DNA of 54,660 nt from Intoshia linei (lineage: Eukaryota; Orthonectida; Rhopaluridae), in assembly GCA_001642005.1 (NCBI GenBank), contig LWCA01000104.1, forward strand, positions 1 to 54,660, written 5' to 3'. Positions within the stretch are counted from its first letter, which is position 1; each line of letters opens with the position of its first letter. The notes below the pieces were generated by a model. The model searched no databases, had not been told where the DNA came from, and saw only the letters and a program-made list of their open reading frames with translations. Both the position numbers and the translations under genes were made by a program. Shown here in pieces: positions 24,701 through 35,512 of the stretch.

Positions 24701-26353
24701 AACTTCATATATAATTAATAATTAGACATATTCAAATAATACTAAGATATACAATTTTAATTAAATTATATTGAAAATTTAATGTAAATGACATTTAATT
24801 AATTTAATGATATAAAAAAATTTATTAAATATTACATGCTCTGATTCAAAAATGTGTACGATTTGAGTGTTAAAACTTGAATAATTGGAATCTGGAGATT
24901 TGGACATTATAATTAATGAATTTCCAATATGTTTTGCAAATGATACACAATATAATGGTAAATTGATTAAAATATCTGACTAAATGAAAATTTATTAATG
25001 TTTAAATTTAAATGTAATTTTTAAAATTATTTACTTGCTCTGAATTGACAATTATCAATATTATTTTTGACGAAATAAAAATATCTATATCGATATTTAA
25101 TTGATTTTTAGTTTTGGTGTATTTCTAAAGTTATACTTACTATTAGGTATATAAAATCCACGTCAAATATGCGACAGGTCCTACCAAGACGCATATATTG
25201 ACATTTTTTAAATATAAGGTACAATTTTTCAAAACTCATAATAATAAGCTTGGAATAAATTTTTATGACAAAGGGATACATTAAATTTATTCAAAACAAT
25301 TTAAAAATCAAATATATAAGTTAATATCTTATTTTCATAAATATAAATACAATTAATTTTTTGGAAATATTTGAGTTATACATGAATGTATATGTAAAAT
25401 GTACATTGTTATATTATTTTAGATTATATGTCTAATTTTATTCAAGTAGTTATATTTATATCAGGAGTAGCCAATTTCTTACATATATAGCTTTACAAAT
25501 AAAAAATGATTGATTTTTTTATCATGTCAAATATACTTTTTGACTACCATTGGATAATTAATTATTTAAAAATACAATTAATTGCAAAGAATTTTCAGCA
25601 TGATAATTTCTGATTGATTTAGAATTTGCAAAAGGTGCACCATCATTTTCTATGTCGATTTTAGTTGATCCAAGATAATGGGCTTGAAATAGTAATCCCA
25701 TTTCATTTTCGTTTGTTTTCAATAAATTTTTAAGATTCACTAAAAAATAGTGATTATATATTTTTGATTAAAATTTGAATTAACGTCAAGAACCTACCTG
25801 ACTTGCTCTAGATAAATATGAACGATATCAATTATGAATTATACATTATTTTATCATACATTTACCTTTTCTATAAGCATTATTGTTAGCTTTTAATTCC
25901 TACAATTTAATAATTAAAATTAACTCAAAATTACTATTTGAATTTCGTTTGATTCTTCTAATAAATTTGAATTTTCTTTGTAATCTAAATGAATACTTTT
26001 AGTAAGATTTAAAAAGTATTAAATAAGGGATTTAAATTTGCATCTATGACATCAAGTCTAATTTTGTATGGCGTAGATATTTAAAAAGTTTTGTTGTTAG
26101 TCAGGACACATATATAAAATCATGAAATCTAAAATTACCTTTATCATAATTCATATTAAATTCTCCATCTTCAATTTTGAGATATTTTTTATTGTATAGT
26201 TCTTTATACGAAACACATTTATCCCGGCAAAAATTAATTGATTTTCTAATGTCACACAAAGTTTCTTGGATCATTTCATCAGTTTCTTGACCACTGATGG
26301 GAATTTCCTTTTCGATAAACTCTATATCGCATAAATTGAGTAATATCTTAAAA
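21760..26353 (-). CDS. X11/Mint (APBA/LIN-10-like) adaptor: PTB + two PDZ domains
   Basis: Exons from the 3' end: 21760-21831, 21880-22020, 22173-22292, 22753-22930, 23997-24031, 24074-24250, 24836-24979, 25035-25124, 25576-25739, 25868-25901, with less certain N-terminal exons near 25915-25990 and 26139-26353. From 25901 downstream all joins keep frame. The PTB domain begins [14 protein letters not shown] and ends [20 protein letters not shown]1 has [20 protein letters not shown] and PDZ2 has [19 protein letters not shown]. The C-terminus is [21 protein letters not shown]. All are diagnostic of the Mint/X11 family, which binds NPxY motifs (for example in APP-type receptors) and traffics membrane proteins in neurons and epithelia. 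The N-terminal part is short and acidic, and the start codon is unresolved. Introns around PDZ1 carry a duplicated repeat. Confidence 0.88.
22420..22530 (+). repeat. Mint-intron repeat, copy 1
   Basis: Contains TTCCGGTAAATGAGAACAAA and ATTCGAAGACGATGCGTAG, then TATATAGTCCTATCCACC. A related sequence at 23095-23225 lies in the next intron, on the other side of the PDZ1 exon and in the same orientation. Confidence 0.5.
23095..23225 (+). repeat. Mint-intron repeat, copy 2
   Basis: Contains CTCCGGAAACCAAAAATAAA and TTTCGAAAACGATACGCAAT, then CATATAGCCCTAGTCAC, related by eye to 22420-22530. The remaining intron (23230-23990) is AT-rich with no other feature I can name. Confidence 0.5.
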
Positions 26354-26592
26354 TTATCATAGAATAAAAAAACAATAATTTATAAATTCCTTTAAATAAA
26401 GATACAGAACCTACAGAATCACAAACTTTATAAAATTACTATTTTCATTTTCCATATTCAACAACAATTTGTAATGGATTTATTTATATCATGGATATAA
26501 AAATTCGATACGAATCGATAAATTTAATGTTATAGAAATGCATAAGTTTACAAATTTTATTAAAATTTACACATCAATTTCTATATTTTAAA

Positions 26593-29500
26593 TTATATAT
26601 TCCAAGAAATTGGTATCCAGTTTGGTTTGGAAGAATAATATTCAATTTTGTTTCGCAGTTCCATGAAGCACTCTTCTAATCCTTCATTTTTTATGATGGT
26701 GTCAAAATATCGAAAATAATATTTTTCAATAATTCTACTTTCTTTGACTGTGTTTTCCAAATCATGTTCAGTAAACACTTTGTTGGTTTTTCCGCTGTCA
26801 TGTGCTTCTCTATACATTGATCTCAATTTGTCTAAATGAGGTGCAGCAACAAAAATTATTAGAGGTTTGTATCTTTCTGTGCGTATTTGTTTTAAAACTT
26901 GAGGTGATAAATCTAATACAACTGAAAGGTTTGAAGGGTTTGTATCTAAAATAGCATCAATTGAATTAAATGCTGTTCCATAATAATGATTATCAAATTT
27001 TCCCCACTCAACATATCCTCCGGACTGAATTTCATTTTGCATTACATTTTCACTTTCAAATTGAAATATATCTCCATCCAACTCGTCCGGTCTAGGTGGT
27101 CTGGATGTTGTTGGAACAACCGATGTATATTTTTGTGGCTCCATTTTTATTAATTTTGTTTTCATTGTTCGACGCCCAATGCCTAAAAGTTATTGCTTAT
27201 TCAGTTATAACTTATAAATTACCTTTTGGTCCAACGATTATTATTACTCTTCTTTTGAAGGGTGGCACACATATTACATTTTCATAGGTGGCTACATCTT
27301 GTGGAACCGGTATATCTAACGATTTGTCATTTATTGATAATCTTTTTTTAGGAAAATTAACTGACTTTTTCTTCTTTTTTGGGCTTACTAAACCACATGT
27401 AAATGATGATAAAAAACTTGATGAGAGCGATTTTTCATTTTCTCCGTTGCATTCACTTTCATACTTTTCACTTAATTTATGCGAAGGTATTAAGCCCTGT
27501 TTCTTATTTGCCAAACGTATTGCTTGCCACCAACTTCCATCCTGTCGGATTATTTTCAAAATGTCTCCACGTTTCTAAATTTAAACTTTTATATTCATTC
27601 ATTATGATAATACTACACCTTTTTTGATTCAAATTAAAAAATTCAATATCAATTTTTTCAATTTGATTATCAGCTTTATTACTTTTAATCGAAAAAGGTT
27701 TATTAATAATATCCCATTATGTATAGCCACAACTAAACACCTAATATTTTCTTTGGAGCAGTGGTTCTCAATCTTTAATACATCGCGACATCTGTATAAA
27801 CAACAAAAATTTTCTCGACCCCTCCTTTTATTACGAATTTATTTTAAATTAAATTAATTTATAAAAATTTTTTTAAACGACTATTTTACGTAGTATGAGA
27901 TAAGCTCATTGAGATAGTCATCATTTTATTATTGTTGATCAGATATTTTATTTCAAACACCTCCGAAACATTTATAAGAAAAGTACGAAGTGAAAACATA
28001 AGTTAACCGCTGACATTAAATATGAACTGCCGTACCAGGCATCGCTCCTTGGGCCTATACCCATTTTTTGTAAATATTATAAAATTTACGATTATTTGTG
28101 TCAAATTTAAGCTGTCAAGCCCAGGCACGTGTATAGGTAAATCGGTCTATATCAGGCATTCTCAACCCTTTTTCGCTGTGGACCCCTACGATGACATTGA
28201 AAAAAATCTGCGGATCCCCAAAAAAATGTATATTATACATGCAGTTTTGTTTATATAAAATTTAATGTGTTTGTGTTATCCACTTGCAATACAGTTTTTC
28301 AAGAGTTTTCCGTTTTAAAAGATCAAAAATCTAATTTTATTATTTTAAAAATAAAATCACATCTAAAATTTCAAAAAAATATATATTCTGAAACGCGTCT
28401 GAAGTCATTAACATTGTCGTAAATCTTAGCCTCAGAAACTTACCTCCTCATAGTCAAAACCCAAATTACCCCTTTTTTTTTTAAAAAACTAACAAAAGTC
28501 GCAAAATTTTATAAAACATAAATTCTAGGATATTTTTGAAAATCATCATTATTATCATAAATCGCAATCCATAAAAATTGCAATTTGTGACACTCGGTCC
28601 ACAGTGAAACAAGTTTGGAAATCACTCTTTCATCCCAGTGCATGATGGAAAACAATATATACTAGTTATTAAAAATTTCATTCTTTCTGGGATTTATGTT
28701 TTTTATGACGATTTTTTAGGTTTGTAACTATAATTTGATTGTTTTTAATATCATACACTCATTTTATTTAATAAATTGAAAAATCGTTCTTAAAATTAAA
28801 AAATCTACATCGGCAGAGCTAACTGCTGTTTGTACGCAGTACATAACCGTTTTTACTTTTTTTCTATATTTTATTTTTGTAAATAACTATAAAATGGACC
28901 CCAAAAAACTGCTGTGGACCCCTGGGGTCCACATGGACTCTATTAAGAAAGGTTGTTCAACATGAAAGTATATTTCGTTTGTGAACAAATTTTTTAAAGA
29001 TCCACATCAACTCCATCTTCTAAATCACTGATATATAGGAAAGATCAGATAGACACAAACTGGTTGATTAGTTTTATTAGGAGGTGATTTTTGCAAGTTA
29101 TTTTTTTGTATTTGTTACTGAAATAAAACTTTATATGTTAATTTGCAGTTTTTACAAATTAGCATTCTAGACCGGGTAGATTTTGCGACTGATACCACCT
29201 GTTCCCGCTAAAATTTGGAAAGGGAAAACGCTTTTAATACCCGTTGCAGGGTTCTAATTAAAACGTTTTATTTTCAAATAAGTCAAGCATTATTGTACAT
29301 TGTACAATGTATAAAAATTATTTTAATTTTTACATCGTACATCTTACATTCGTGGAAAATAAGTATTATTAATGGAAAGGAAAATGTATTATAATTTAAG
29401 TTGAAGTAACATGCATAATGTATACTTAAAACTGTTGTCTGCTGTCTGGATCTCAGACAAGTTCAATGTTAAATTGGGTAAAACATTTTAAGAATTCATT

Positions 29501-31588
29501 TCCACTACATCAATGTCCACAGATATGCAAACTAATCATTACAATATGACAGCAAGATATTAAAAAATAGTGTTTTAATTAAAATATATCTTAACTTTAA
29601 TTATGCATGTAATATAATATGATACACGTAGTATGATAATCAGACAGCACCGTGTCAAGGACGAAATGAACCTAAACTATTATTGAAACTTGTGACGATT
29701 TAAAGGGATTACACATACAATCACATACAACAGCGATTCTGAAAGGAATTCGCGAAAAATTTTATTATAATATTATATTATATTAGTACAGGGTTCCCAC
29801 AATCTTTCACGGTAGACCGGCAATAAATTATAAAATTTAGCGCGGACCATTAAAGCGAAATTACTAGGAAAAATTAAAAAAATGATATAAACGTAATGAA
29901 TTGACTTCTAATTAGTAAAAATTTCAAAATTTAGCATCTAAAATATTTTGACTTGAAATTTTACACCAAAAACAATATGATTTTCAATAATATACAATTT
30001 TTTGATGTCCAATTTGGTAAATGAGGTACCCGCAGAGGGGTCTCGGATACGATAGGTTCGGTATTGCAATCTATTACATACATTTTTAATATTTTCCTAT
30101 AATCACCATATTAACATAATAAGTAGTTATTGACTGTTCGTAGAGAGCCAGCAGTAGGCCCGCCCCAGCTGGAAATTGTAGGCCCTATAAAAAATGGGAC
30201 CTCTATAGATTGCTTAATCGATTGTTTATTATCTAAAAATTAAAAATAAGTAATTGGACTTTTAATAGAACATTTTATTATACGATAATTTTGGTATACC
30301 TTAGCAAATTTATATTCATTTATACCGTCAGATTAAATAAAAAACTACATACTGTACGTACATTGCAACGTAGATGCATTGTACAGTGTACAATCAGGGA
30401 TACATTTTTAATTTTATTGATTATTCTGTGATAATATCATAAATACTTATAATGTATTAATGTATATAATAACAGTAAATTACAGTAGTAACTTGCTAAT
30501 TATTTTATACTTTACATTTACATCAATTTCAATTAAATTTCATTAAAGTTTAAATTATAAGATCAAAAACTTACAAAAGGTAAATTTAAATCAGAGCAAG
30601 GACATTTTTTAAACAAATCTGGAGAATCATTATAATTATAATCAAAGAAAGCTCGTACATATAATTTAGAATTTTTGCTATCATTAGATAGATTTTCATT
30701 AATCTGAGGTTGAGATCTGGACAAACTGTGAGAATTGAGATACTTATGAGCCATTTGAAAAGGAACAACACCGAGTTTAATGGTGCTATTGGCACCGGAA
30801 TATTTTATTAAATCTCTAACTTGCTGAGCAGAGGTAATAGGTCGATCATTGACCTGAATAATGACGTCCCCTAACCTGAGTAATTTTTGTTGTTCGATTC
30901 TACTATCCATAATAATTCTTGCAACAATAACATTGACGTTATCCTGCATGACTGTAAATCCTAGAGGTTCACCGGGGATTTTATATAATACTACTGTTTT
31001 ACAAATAGATGATAACTGGTGCGATTTACCTCTAGAATATTGCTCAGGTTCATTGTCAAACACATTAGATTCTTTATGTTCTTGCTTATAGCTAGACATG
31101 GACTTTGACATGACTCTATCATTGTCCTGTTCTATTGGATAAATTTCAGGTTCAATTGGAAATGATTCATCAAATTGGGTTTCTATTGTTTTTTCTGAGG
31201 GTGAATTAAAATGTTCATCATTAAAGGTGACTAGTGAATCAAAGGTTTTAAAAATTGTTAGAAAATACGGAGAATTCATTAAATTGACCAATTTTGACTT
31301 TGAAATTTTATGAGAAGGATTTTGATCTAAAGTACAATTAATTGACTCAAGTTTTGATAAAATTTGTTCTTCTTGAATTTTGAAATTATCTATATTTTGT
31401 TCGTTTTTTAATGATTTTTTGTTAATCATTTTAACAGCATCGTGTGCTTGCACAATTGTGTATAATTTAACGTCATTAAAAAACTCGTACATAAAGTCAG
31501 CTTCGTCCGAATTGAATCCATCTACAGATGGACTACAAAACACTTTAAATAATAAATCAAAAGACTCTGTCCCCGACCTGGCATCCAT
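26593..31588 (-). CDS. MAGUK p55 family protein, MPP2/MPP6 (varicose) type
   Basis: Three exons, 30575-31588, 27224-27574 and 26593-27183, join in frame to 651 residues. L27-like helices occupy about residues 5-125. A PDZ domain (about 197-277) has EPLGFTVMQDNVNVIVARI. An SH3 domain (about 308-385) has CSDLNLPF joined to KRGDILKII and SWWQAIR. A KKKKK HOOK-like segment precedes a guanylate-kinase domain (about 446-651) ending WIPISWNI. The IIIVGPKGIGRRTMKTKLI P-loop region is rebuilt exactly across the exon 2/3 junction. The VPPFKRR lead-in, PNWIPISWN tail and SH3 wording fit MPP2/MPP6 (fly varicose) better than PALS1 or CASK. Such proteins scaffold polarity and junction complexes under the plasma membrane; their GUK domain is generally not catalytic. 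Intron 1 is 3 kb of repeats. Confidence 0.92.
27763..27850 (+). repeat. hAT-like left terminus in MAGUK intron
   Basis: CAGTGGTTCTCAATCTTTAA followed by ACATCGCGACATC is a typical start of a non-autonomous hAT element. I did not find the matching right end, so it may be truncated or interrupted. Confidence 0.45.
28152..28963 (+). mobile_element. hAT-like non-autonomous element carrying a copy of repeat family R2
   Basis: The left end CAGGCATTCTCAACCCTTTT is followed by GCTGTGGACCCCTACGATG. The right end near 28905-28963 has GCTGTGGACCCCTGGGGTCC and finishes AAAGGTTGTTCAACATG, which on the other strand starts CATGTTGAACAACCTTTC. The match is imperfect but the order of the two blocks is mirrored. 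The middle (about 28290-28860) is a copy of the dispersed R2 family seen at 40370-41510 and 46840-47925. No transposase is present. Confidence 0.45.
28290..28860 (+). repeat. dispersed repeat family R2, copy A
   Basis: Contains GAAACGCGTCTGAAGTCATT, TAACATTGTCGTAAATCTTA, GCCTCAGAAACTTACC and TAGTCAAAACCCAAATTACC, and ends with the conserved block GCTGTTTGTACGCAGTACAT. The same blocks occur in order at 46840-47925. The family has internal near-repeats of a (G)TCAAAAACCCAAATTACC-like motif. I do not recognise it as a named transposon class. Confidence 0.65.
29787..30060 (+). repeat. hAT-like terminus, copy 3, with AT-rich body
   Basis: CAGGGTTCCCACAATCTTTC then ACGGTAGACCGGC resembles the termini at 4976-5012 and 7952-7990. 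The following 200 bases are AT-rich without coding pattern. GTACCCGCAGAGGGG at 30027-30041 may mark the end, but the inverted match is weak. Confidence 0.35.
30140..30350 (+). repeat. CAGTAGGCCCGG family, copy 2
   Basis: Starts CCAGCAGTAGGCCCGCCCCA, GCTGGAAATTGTAGGCCC, and continues with GATTGCTTAATCGATTGTTT and TTTTGGTATACCTTAGC, the same internal blocks as the copy at 36974-37245. It lies in the first MAGUK intron and appears to lack the GC-rich end block. Confidence 0.6.
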
Positions 31589-31662
31589 TAAAATGTGTTT
31601 ATATTTTTAAAAATGCAATATAATTTTGCAACAACAATGCTTATTAATCAACTTTTTCAATA

Positions 31663-31818
31663 CTAAGGATTCGTGCTAAATTCAGTTGGATTAGAGTTAT
31701 AAATTCCATTCATTTGAATATTTAGTTCCGTATCAGAACCAAGTGACTCAAGCATACGATAATAATTAGCAACTGATCGATATACCAAATGTGTGTAATG
31801 TGAAATGTTGGCTTGCAT
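31663..31818 (-). CDS. possible small protein, 51 residues, unrecognised
   Basis: An uninterrupted minus-strand frame, MQANISHYTHLVYRSVANYY then RMLESLGSDTELNIQ and a stop. It lies 75 bases upstream of the MAGUK start on the same strand. The composition looks more protein-like than most short frames here. It could be a separate small gene, or the last exon of a gene with unseen exons upstream. No family recognised. Confidence 0.3.
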   Translation of the reverse strand: MQANISHYTHLVYRSVANYYRMLESLGSDTELNIQMNGIYNSNPTEFSTNP

Positions 31819-32166
31819 TTATATTTACATTAATTATAAACGTTTACTATATTTATTAATTGAATAATTCTTTAACATGTAGCGCAAATACCAGTTTTCA
31901 TTCATATCAATAAGCTTAATACGCACTATTTGTCGTAATGAAAAAAGTCAATAAATAACGGTAAATGCAATAATACAACCAAAATTTAATCAATGGGATG
32001 ACATAGATTATAAATTTATACTACACTATTGTAATAATAACCACTATAGTAAATACAAAATCTACATTCTTATCAACCAGTTTTTTAATAACATTTTTGT
32101 TTTGTCGTATAGGCAGTATAAAAACAATTTGCATTTCATTCAGTCTTGCGTTAGAAAAATTTAAAA
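31819..32166. promoter_or_regulatory. spacer between MAGUK side and Ly6 cluster
   Basis: No coding pattern. Since genes diverge from both sides, this stretch probably holds promoters. A GTATAAAAAC TATA-like string at 32110-32119 lies about 55 bases before the first Ly6 start codon. Confidence 0.35.
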
Positions 32167-32730
32167 ATGTCAAATTTTTTACTCATTTCAATTTTTATAT
32201 TGGGTTTAAGGTAAAAAATTAAAAATAATTACTGTATTTTTACAAATTTAGCTACTCGGCTTCTGCATTAAATTGTTATAAAGGATTTAAAATATATGAT
32301 AACAAGGTGGTATTGGATATGATAGTTGAAGGTGTATGCACAGATGATTCATGTTTGGCTGCAAATGTTTCAATTTCTGGAGGGGACTATGATAAAAATA
32401 GTATCATTCATATTTATATACATTATTGCTTACATTATAGAAATATTACTATTAAAGACTTGCGCTAAAGATTACAATAGTGTTTTGTCCAATCTTATTG
32501 GTACTTTGTCACGTGATGAAGTGTATAAGACGACAGTACCTGAAGCTGATAGGATCAAGTATGAAACAGCCATAAAAGTGGCAAAAGACACTACCAGTGG
32601 AAAGGGAAGTTGTGCACCTGATGTAACTTTGAATGCTTGCGAGTGTAATAGCAATTTGTGCAATGCCTCAACTGCTGTTCGGGTCACATTTATTATGCTT
32701 ATCACGACAATTATCGTTCTATATTTATAA
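32167..32730 (+). CDS. Ly6/uPAR-like GPI-anchored protein 1
   Basis: Exons 32167-32210, 32252-32400 and 32441-32730 give 160 residues in frame. A signal peptide (MSNFLLISIFILGL...SASA) is followed by ALNCYKGFK, Cys residues spaced as in three-finger proteins, and the diagnostic end CECNSNLCNAS. A C-terminal hydrophobic tail (FIMLITTIIVLYL) fits GPI anchoring. The CxCN..LCN ending is the classic Ly6 signature. The function of this member cannot be told. Intron phases and the start of exon 3 (KILLLK) are the same as in the second gene at 35938-36563, so the two arose by duplication. Confidence 0.82.
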
Positions 32731-32961
32731 TGTATTGAATTGGTTATATAAATGTATTCATTACGGATTTTAATTATTTAATTTATGATTTGCTTATTTT
32801 CTCAATCTGAATAGTAAAACTTTATTGTAGGTATTAAGTAAAATACATACATGTATACAAATATCAAATTTATGCTATTTACATATTGTCATTGTAATAA
32901 AATCATTCATATTGTAAACATCATTTATAATATTAACTTTTAAATATCAATGCGTGACATA

Positions 32962-33045
32962 CAATTTCACTTTCAATATGATAAAAAATTACAACCGATG
33001 CGTTAATTGCTAAATTGAATGTGATAGTAATGTTACACAAGTTTA
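32962..33045 (+). repeat. AATGTGATAA repeat, second copy
   Basis: TTTCAATATGATAAAAAATT, ACAACCGATG and GAATGTGATAGTAATG match the block at 7750-7830 in the same order and orientation. Confidence 0.5.
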
Positions 33046-33120
33046 GAACTATAGAGTCATAAAAATATAAAGAATAAAGGAATAATAATTATTAACAAGT
33101 GTTATAAAGTTACACTAAGA

Positions 33121-33342
33121 GTGTTAAAAAAGTTAAAATTTTGCCGATTCCTAAAAAAGAACGAATCTAGCTGTTTCAGATTCCTTGGAATTGTCGCATC
33201 ACTAATAATAAGTACTATTACGTTATATTTATGGCGTTATTATCAACATTTATCAATGACAGAAAATAAAATTGACTTTAGTTTTGAAAAAAAGATTTTA
33301 CAATTTGAAGATATGGAAAATTTATTTGAAGATAAACTATGA
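33121..33342 (+). CDS. possible small single-pass membrane protein, 73 residues
   Basis: A continuous frame from an unusual-looking start region: a basic N-terminus (MLKKLKFCRFLKK), one hydrophobic segment (FLGIVASLIISTITLYLW, about residues 21-38) and an acidic tail (FEDMENLFEDKL). The basic-TM-acidic layout is plausible for a small type II or mitochondrial membrane protein. It stands between the Ly6 genes on the same strand. No family recognised and no splice evidence. Confidence 0.4.
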   Translation: MLKKLKFCRFLKKNESSCFRFLGIVASLIISTITLYLWRYYQHLSMTENKIDFSFEKKILQFEDMENLFEDKL

Positions 33343-33407
33343 AAAAGTGACTTTATTAATGAATTAATGACTTTATTTACGTATGTCACAGTACCTATGG
33401 TCAGGAC

Positions 33408-33690
33408 CTTGGAGAGAAGTAGTAGTAGGCCAGCAGTAGTCCCGGTCAGATGGAAATTGTGGGCCCCTCTATAATTTTTTTAAAAATTGGGACGTCTGCA
33501 TTGTTTAATCGATCGTTCGTTGCCTAAAAATAGAAAATAAAAATTACAAATCGCATTGATCATCATAATTTTGACATACGTAAGAAATTTTCCAACATTA
33601 TCTATTAAATTAAAATATTAGGCTTTCATAATTGTAGACTCGGCCCATATGACCACTAGCCCCTATAGCCTTGCCTACCCTGTAGAGGGT
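33408..33690 (+). repeat. CAGTAGGCCCGG family, copy 3 (near full length)
   Basis: Starts CCAGCAGTAGTCCCGGTCAG and ATGGAAATTGTGGGCCCC, continues TGCATTGTTTAATCGATCGT, and ends near TAGACTCGGCCCATATGACC. Layout and length match 36974-37245. Start and end blocks share a GGCCC..GGCCA-like core, but mainly in direct orientation, so it is not a simple inverted-repeat MITE. Confidence 0.65.
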
Positions 33691-33699
33691 GTAATTTTT

Positions 33700-34305
33700 T
33701 AAATCTAAAAATTTTTCCAAAAAGAGTAACAACTAGATTGCTTTTTTGGTCGTGAAAGCTTAACTTTATAAAATTGAAATTTGTATATATTTATATTATA
33801 TATTAAATGTAAAAAGTCGTATTAAATGTGATCGTTTTTAAAATTCAGTTTTGTTTCCATCTTTAAAAATAATGGGTAATTTGTAGTTTTGGTAGTGAAG
33901 ATGTAAGTTTTTCAAATGGAAATTTATGATAATGTTCATGTTTTTAAAATTTATATCAAAGTTTTTATTTAAAAAACTTCTGGGACTCATTCTATTTTTG
34001 AAAAAAAGGTAATTTGGGTTTTTGGTCCTGAAAATATAATTTTTTTAAATTTAAATTTATGATAATTTTAAAATCCGTATCAGCGTATATATTTTTTAAA
34101 ATTCTCCAACTCGTTTAATTTTCAAAAAAAGGAAAATTTGGGTTATTGACTTGTAAGATGTGAATTTGGGAGGTTGAAATTTATCTTATTATCACTCCCG
34201 GAAAAAACTGTAATTGAAATGTGGAGTTTATAAAATTCTAAGACTGGTAGTTATTTAAATAAAGTGGAACACACACACAAACAAATATTGCGTAGCATAC
34301 TCATA
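33700..34305 (-). repeat. R2 family, copy B (minus), split by a Tc1-like element
   Basis: Read on the minus strand this contains ATGCTACGCAATATTTG, CACTTTATTTAAATAACTA, CAATTACAGTTTTTTCCGGG and CCAAAAACCCAAATTACC, in the same order as 40640-40910. The similarity runs up to the left end of the Tc1-like element at 34306, which therefore seems to have inserted into this copy. Confidence 0.65.
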
Positions 34306-35510
34306 TAGTCCGTTCAATAATAATAGGAATTTTCGTTTATTGCAGTTAATAGACTTAGAATAATAAAAATCAGTAATGTGCTGGATAATATTACTTAAAT
34401 ACGAGATATCAATATATAAATTGAAAAAACAAAAAGGATTAATTTGAAAAAGCATTTTAGTAATTCGATAACATTTATAGGCGTTCATTTAAAATAGGAA
34501 TTATATTTAATTTTTAAACTATACAACTATATATCTAAAATTATCTATAATTTAAGGCTAATATTTTGTGTGGTCACCTTTATTCTCTAAAACAGCCAAA
34601 AATCGTGAAGGCATAGATTTTATAAAAGATTGTTTTATTAATTCTCCGTTATCATTGTTGCATTTCCCCACTCCAAAAGTACTGCCATTCGAAGATCATT
34701 TTTGTTATTTGTATTGTTTGTTACCGTTATCATATATTCTTAAACACATATTATGCCAGAAATTTTCGATTATGTTTAGATCAGAACTCAATAGAGGATG
34801 GTTTATTAGATTAATGTGGCCATTTTCAAGCATTTGCATGGCTGTTTTAGCCTTATGTACCAATGCATTGTCTTGTAAAAATTTATGGCAAGGTTGGTAT
34901 ATAGGTAGAAAGTGCTCCAAAAGAATATTTAGGTAAATTTCTGCATTAATTGTTCTTGGAATTTCAACCAAAATACTGTACATATTTTTAATGATTGCTC
35001 CCCAAAACATTAAACCTCCTTCTGAACTATTTTACTTGTTTTAATATAATTAGACATATTTTTATTATAATCTGTATTATTTTCTAAACAATTATACATA
35101 TTTTGGATTACATTCACCGATTTTATAACCACGTTTTTTGGTCGATTACAGTTTATCATTTTCCATTTAACTTCTAATGGAGTATAACCATCATTGTACA
35201 TAATTTCAATGAATTTCTGCTCTTCTTTGGTTAATTTTGTACCTCGTCCCATTGTATGTAAATTTTTTTAACAGTTAATGAATTAATAAAGTTTTTATTA
35301 GATAATTCTAATTTTTAATGAACGACAATAAATTTTATCAAATTTTAAAAATGCTTTTTACAATTAATTATGTTTGTTTTTTAAACCTTAAATTATATCT
35401 TGTGTTCTAGTCATATTTTCATACTTATTACGGATTTTCAATATTTTATGTCTGTTAATAGCTGTTAAAAATGAAATTAATCAAACTTCCTATTATTATT
35501 GAACGGAGTG
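34306..35510 (-). mobile_element. Tc1-like transposon with terminal inverted repeats
   Basis: About 1.2 kb. The left end is TAGTCCGTTCAATAATAATA and the right end, on the other strand, CACTCCGTTCAATAATAATA; apart from the outermost bases they match for about 20 bases. Both ends are flanked by TA, the expected target duplication (34304-34305 and 35511-35512). It carries a broken minus-strand transposase. The length is slightly below that of a typical full Tc1 element, in line with an internal loss. Confidence 0.85.
34560..35252 (-). pseudogene. Tc1-like transposase, internally deleted
   Basis: The N-terminal piece (35010-35252, starts MGRGTKLTKEEQKFIEIMYN) is a helix-turn-helix-like DNA-binding region. 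The C-terminal piece (34705-35010, MFWGAIIKNMYSILVEIP) carries FLQDNALVHKAKTA with the second catalytic Asp and DLNIIENFWHN with the catalytic Glu position. Downstream, FIKSMPSRFLAVLENKGDHT and a stop near 34560 form the usual Tc1 end. The second helix-turn-helix and the first catalytic Asp block (SDE.F) are missing between the pieces, and the C-terminal part is broken again after NGNKQYK. The enzyme must be inactive. Confidence 0.85.
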
Positions 35511-35512
35511 TA

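Noticed and set aside
25799-25808. A possible 10-nt microexon (AGCAAGTCAG, minus strand) in the Mint gene.
   Set aside because: Joining it puts a stop after VSES. Skipping it links the exon at 25868-25901 to 25576-25739 in frame (AYRK then VNLKNLL), so it is not needed.
27096-27627. Plus-strand frames opposite the MAGUK exons.
   Set aside because: They are shadows: the minus strand encodes clear SH3 and GUK domains over the same bases.
28805-28860. The conserved GCTGTTTGTACG-AGTACATAAC block as a small RNA gene.
   Set aside because: It occurs at the end of several R2 copies and shows no tRNA- or snRNA-like structure by eye, so it is best seen as the repeat's end.
26593-31588. PALS1/MPP5 or CASK identity for the MAGUK.
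   Set aside because: There is no CaM-kinase domain (CASK). The SH3 lead-in (C..LNLPF..GDIL), the VPPFKRR lead to GUK and the WIPISWN end fit MPP2/MPP6 better than MPP5. A tree would be needed to be certain.
30586-31610. Other-frame ORFs over the first MAGUK exon.
   Set aside because: The L27-PDZ frame on the minus strand explains the interval; the others have no domain pattern.
34568-34936. Plus-strand 122-residue frame starting MWSPLFSKTAKNREG.
   Set aside because: It is antisense to the C-terminal part of the Tc1-like transposase, whose minus-strand frame carries the catalytic motifs.
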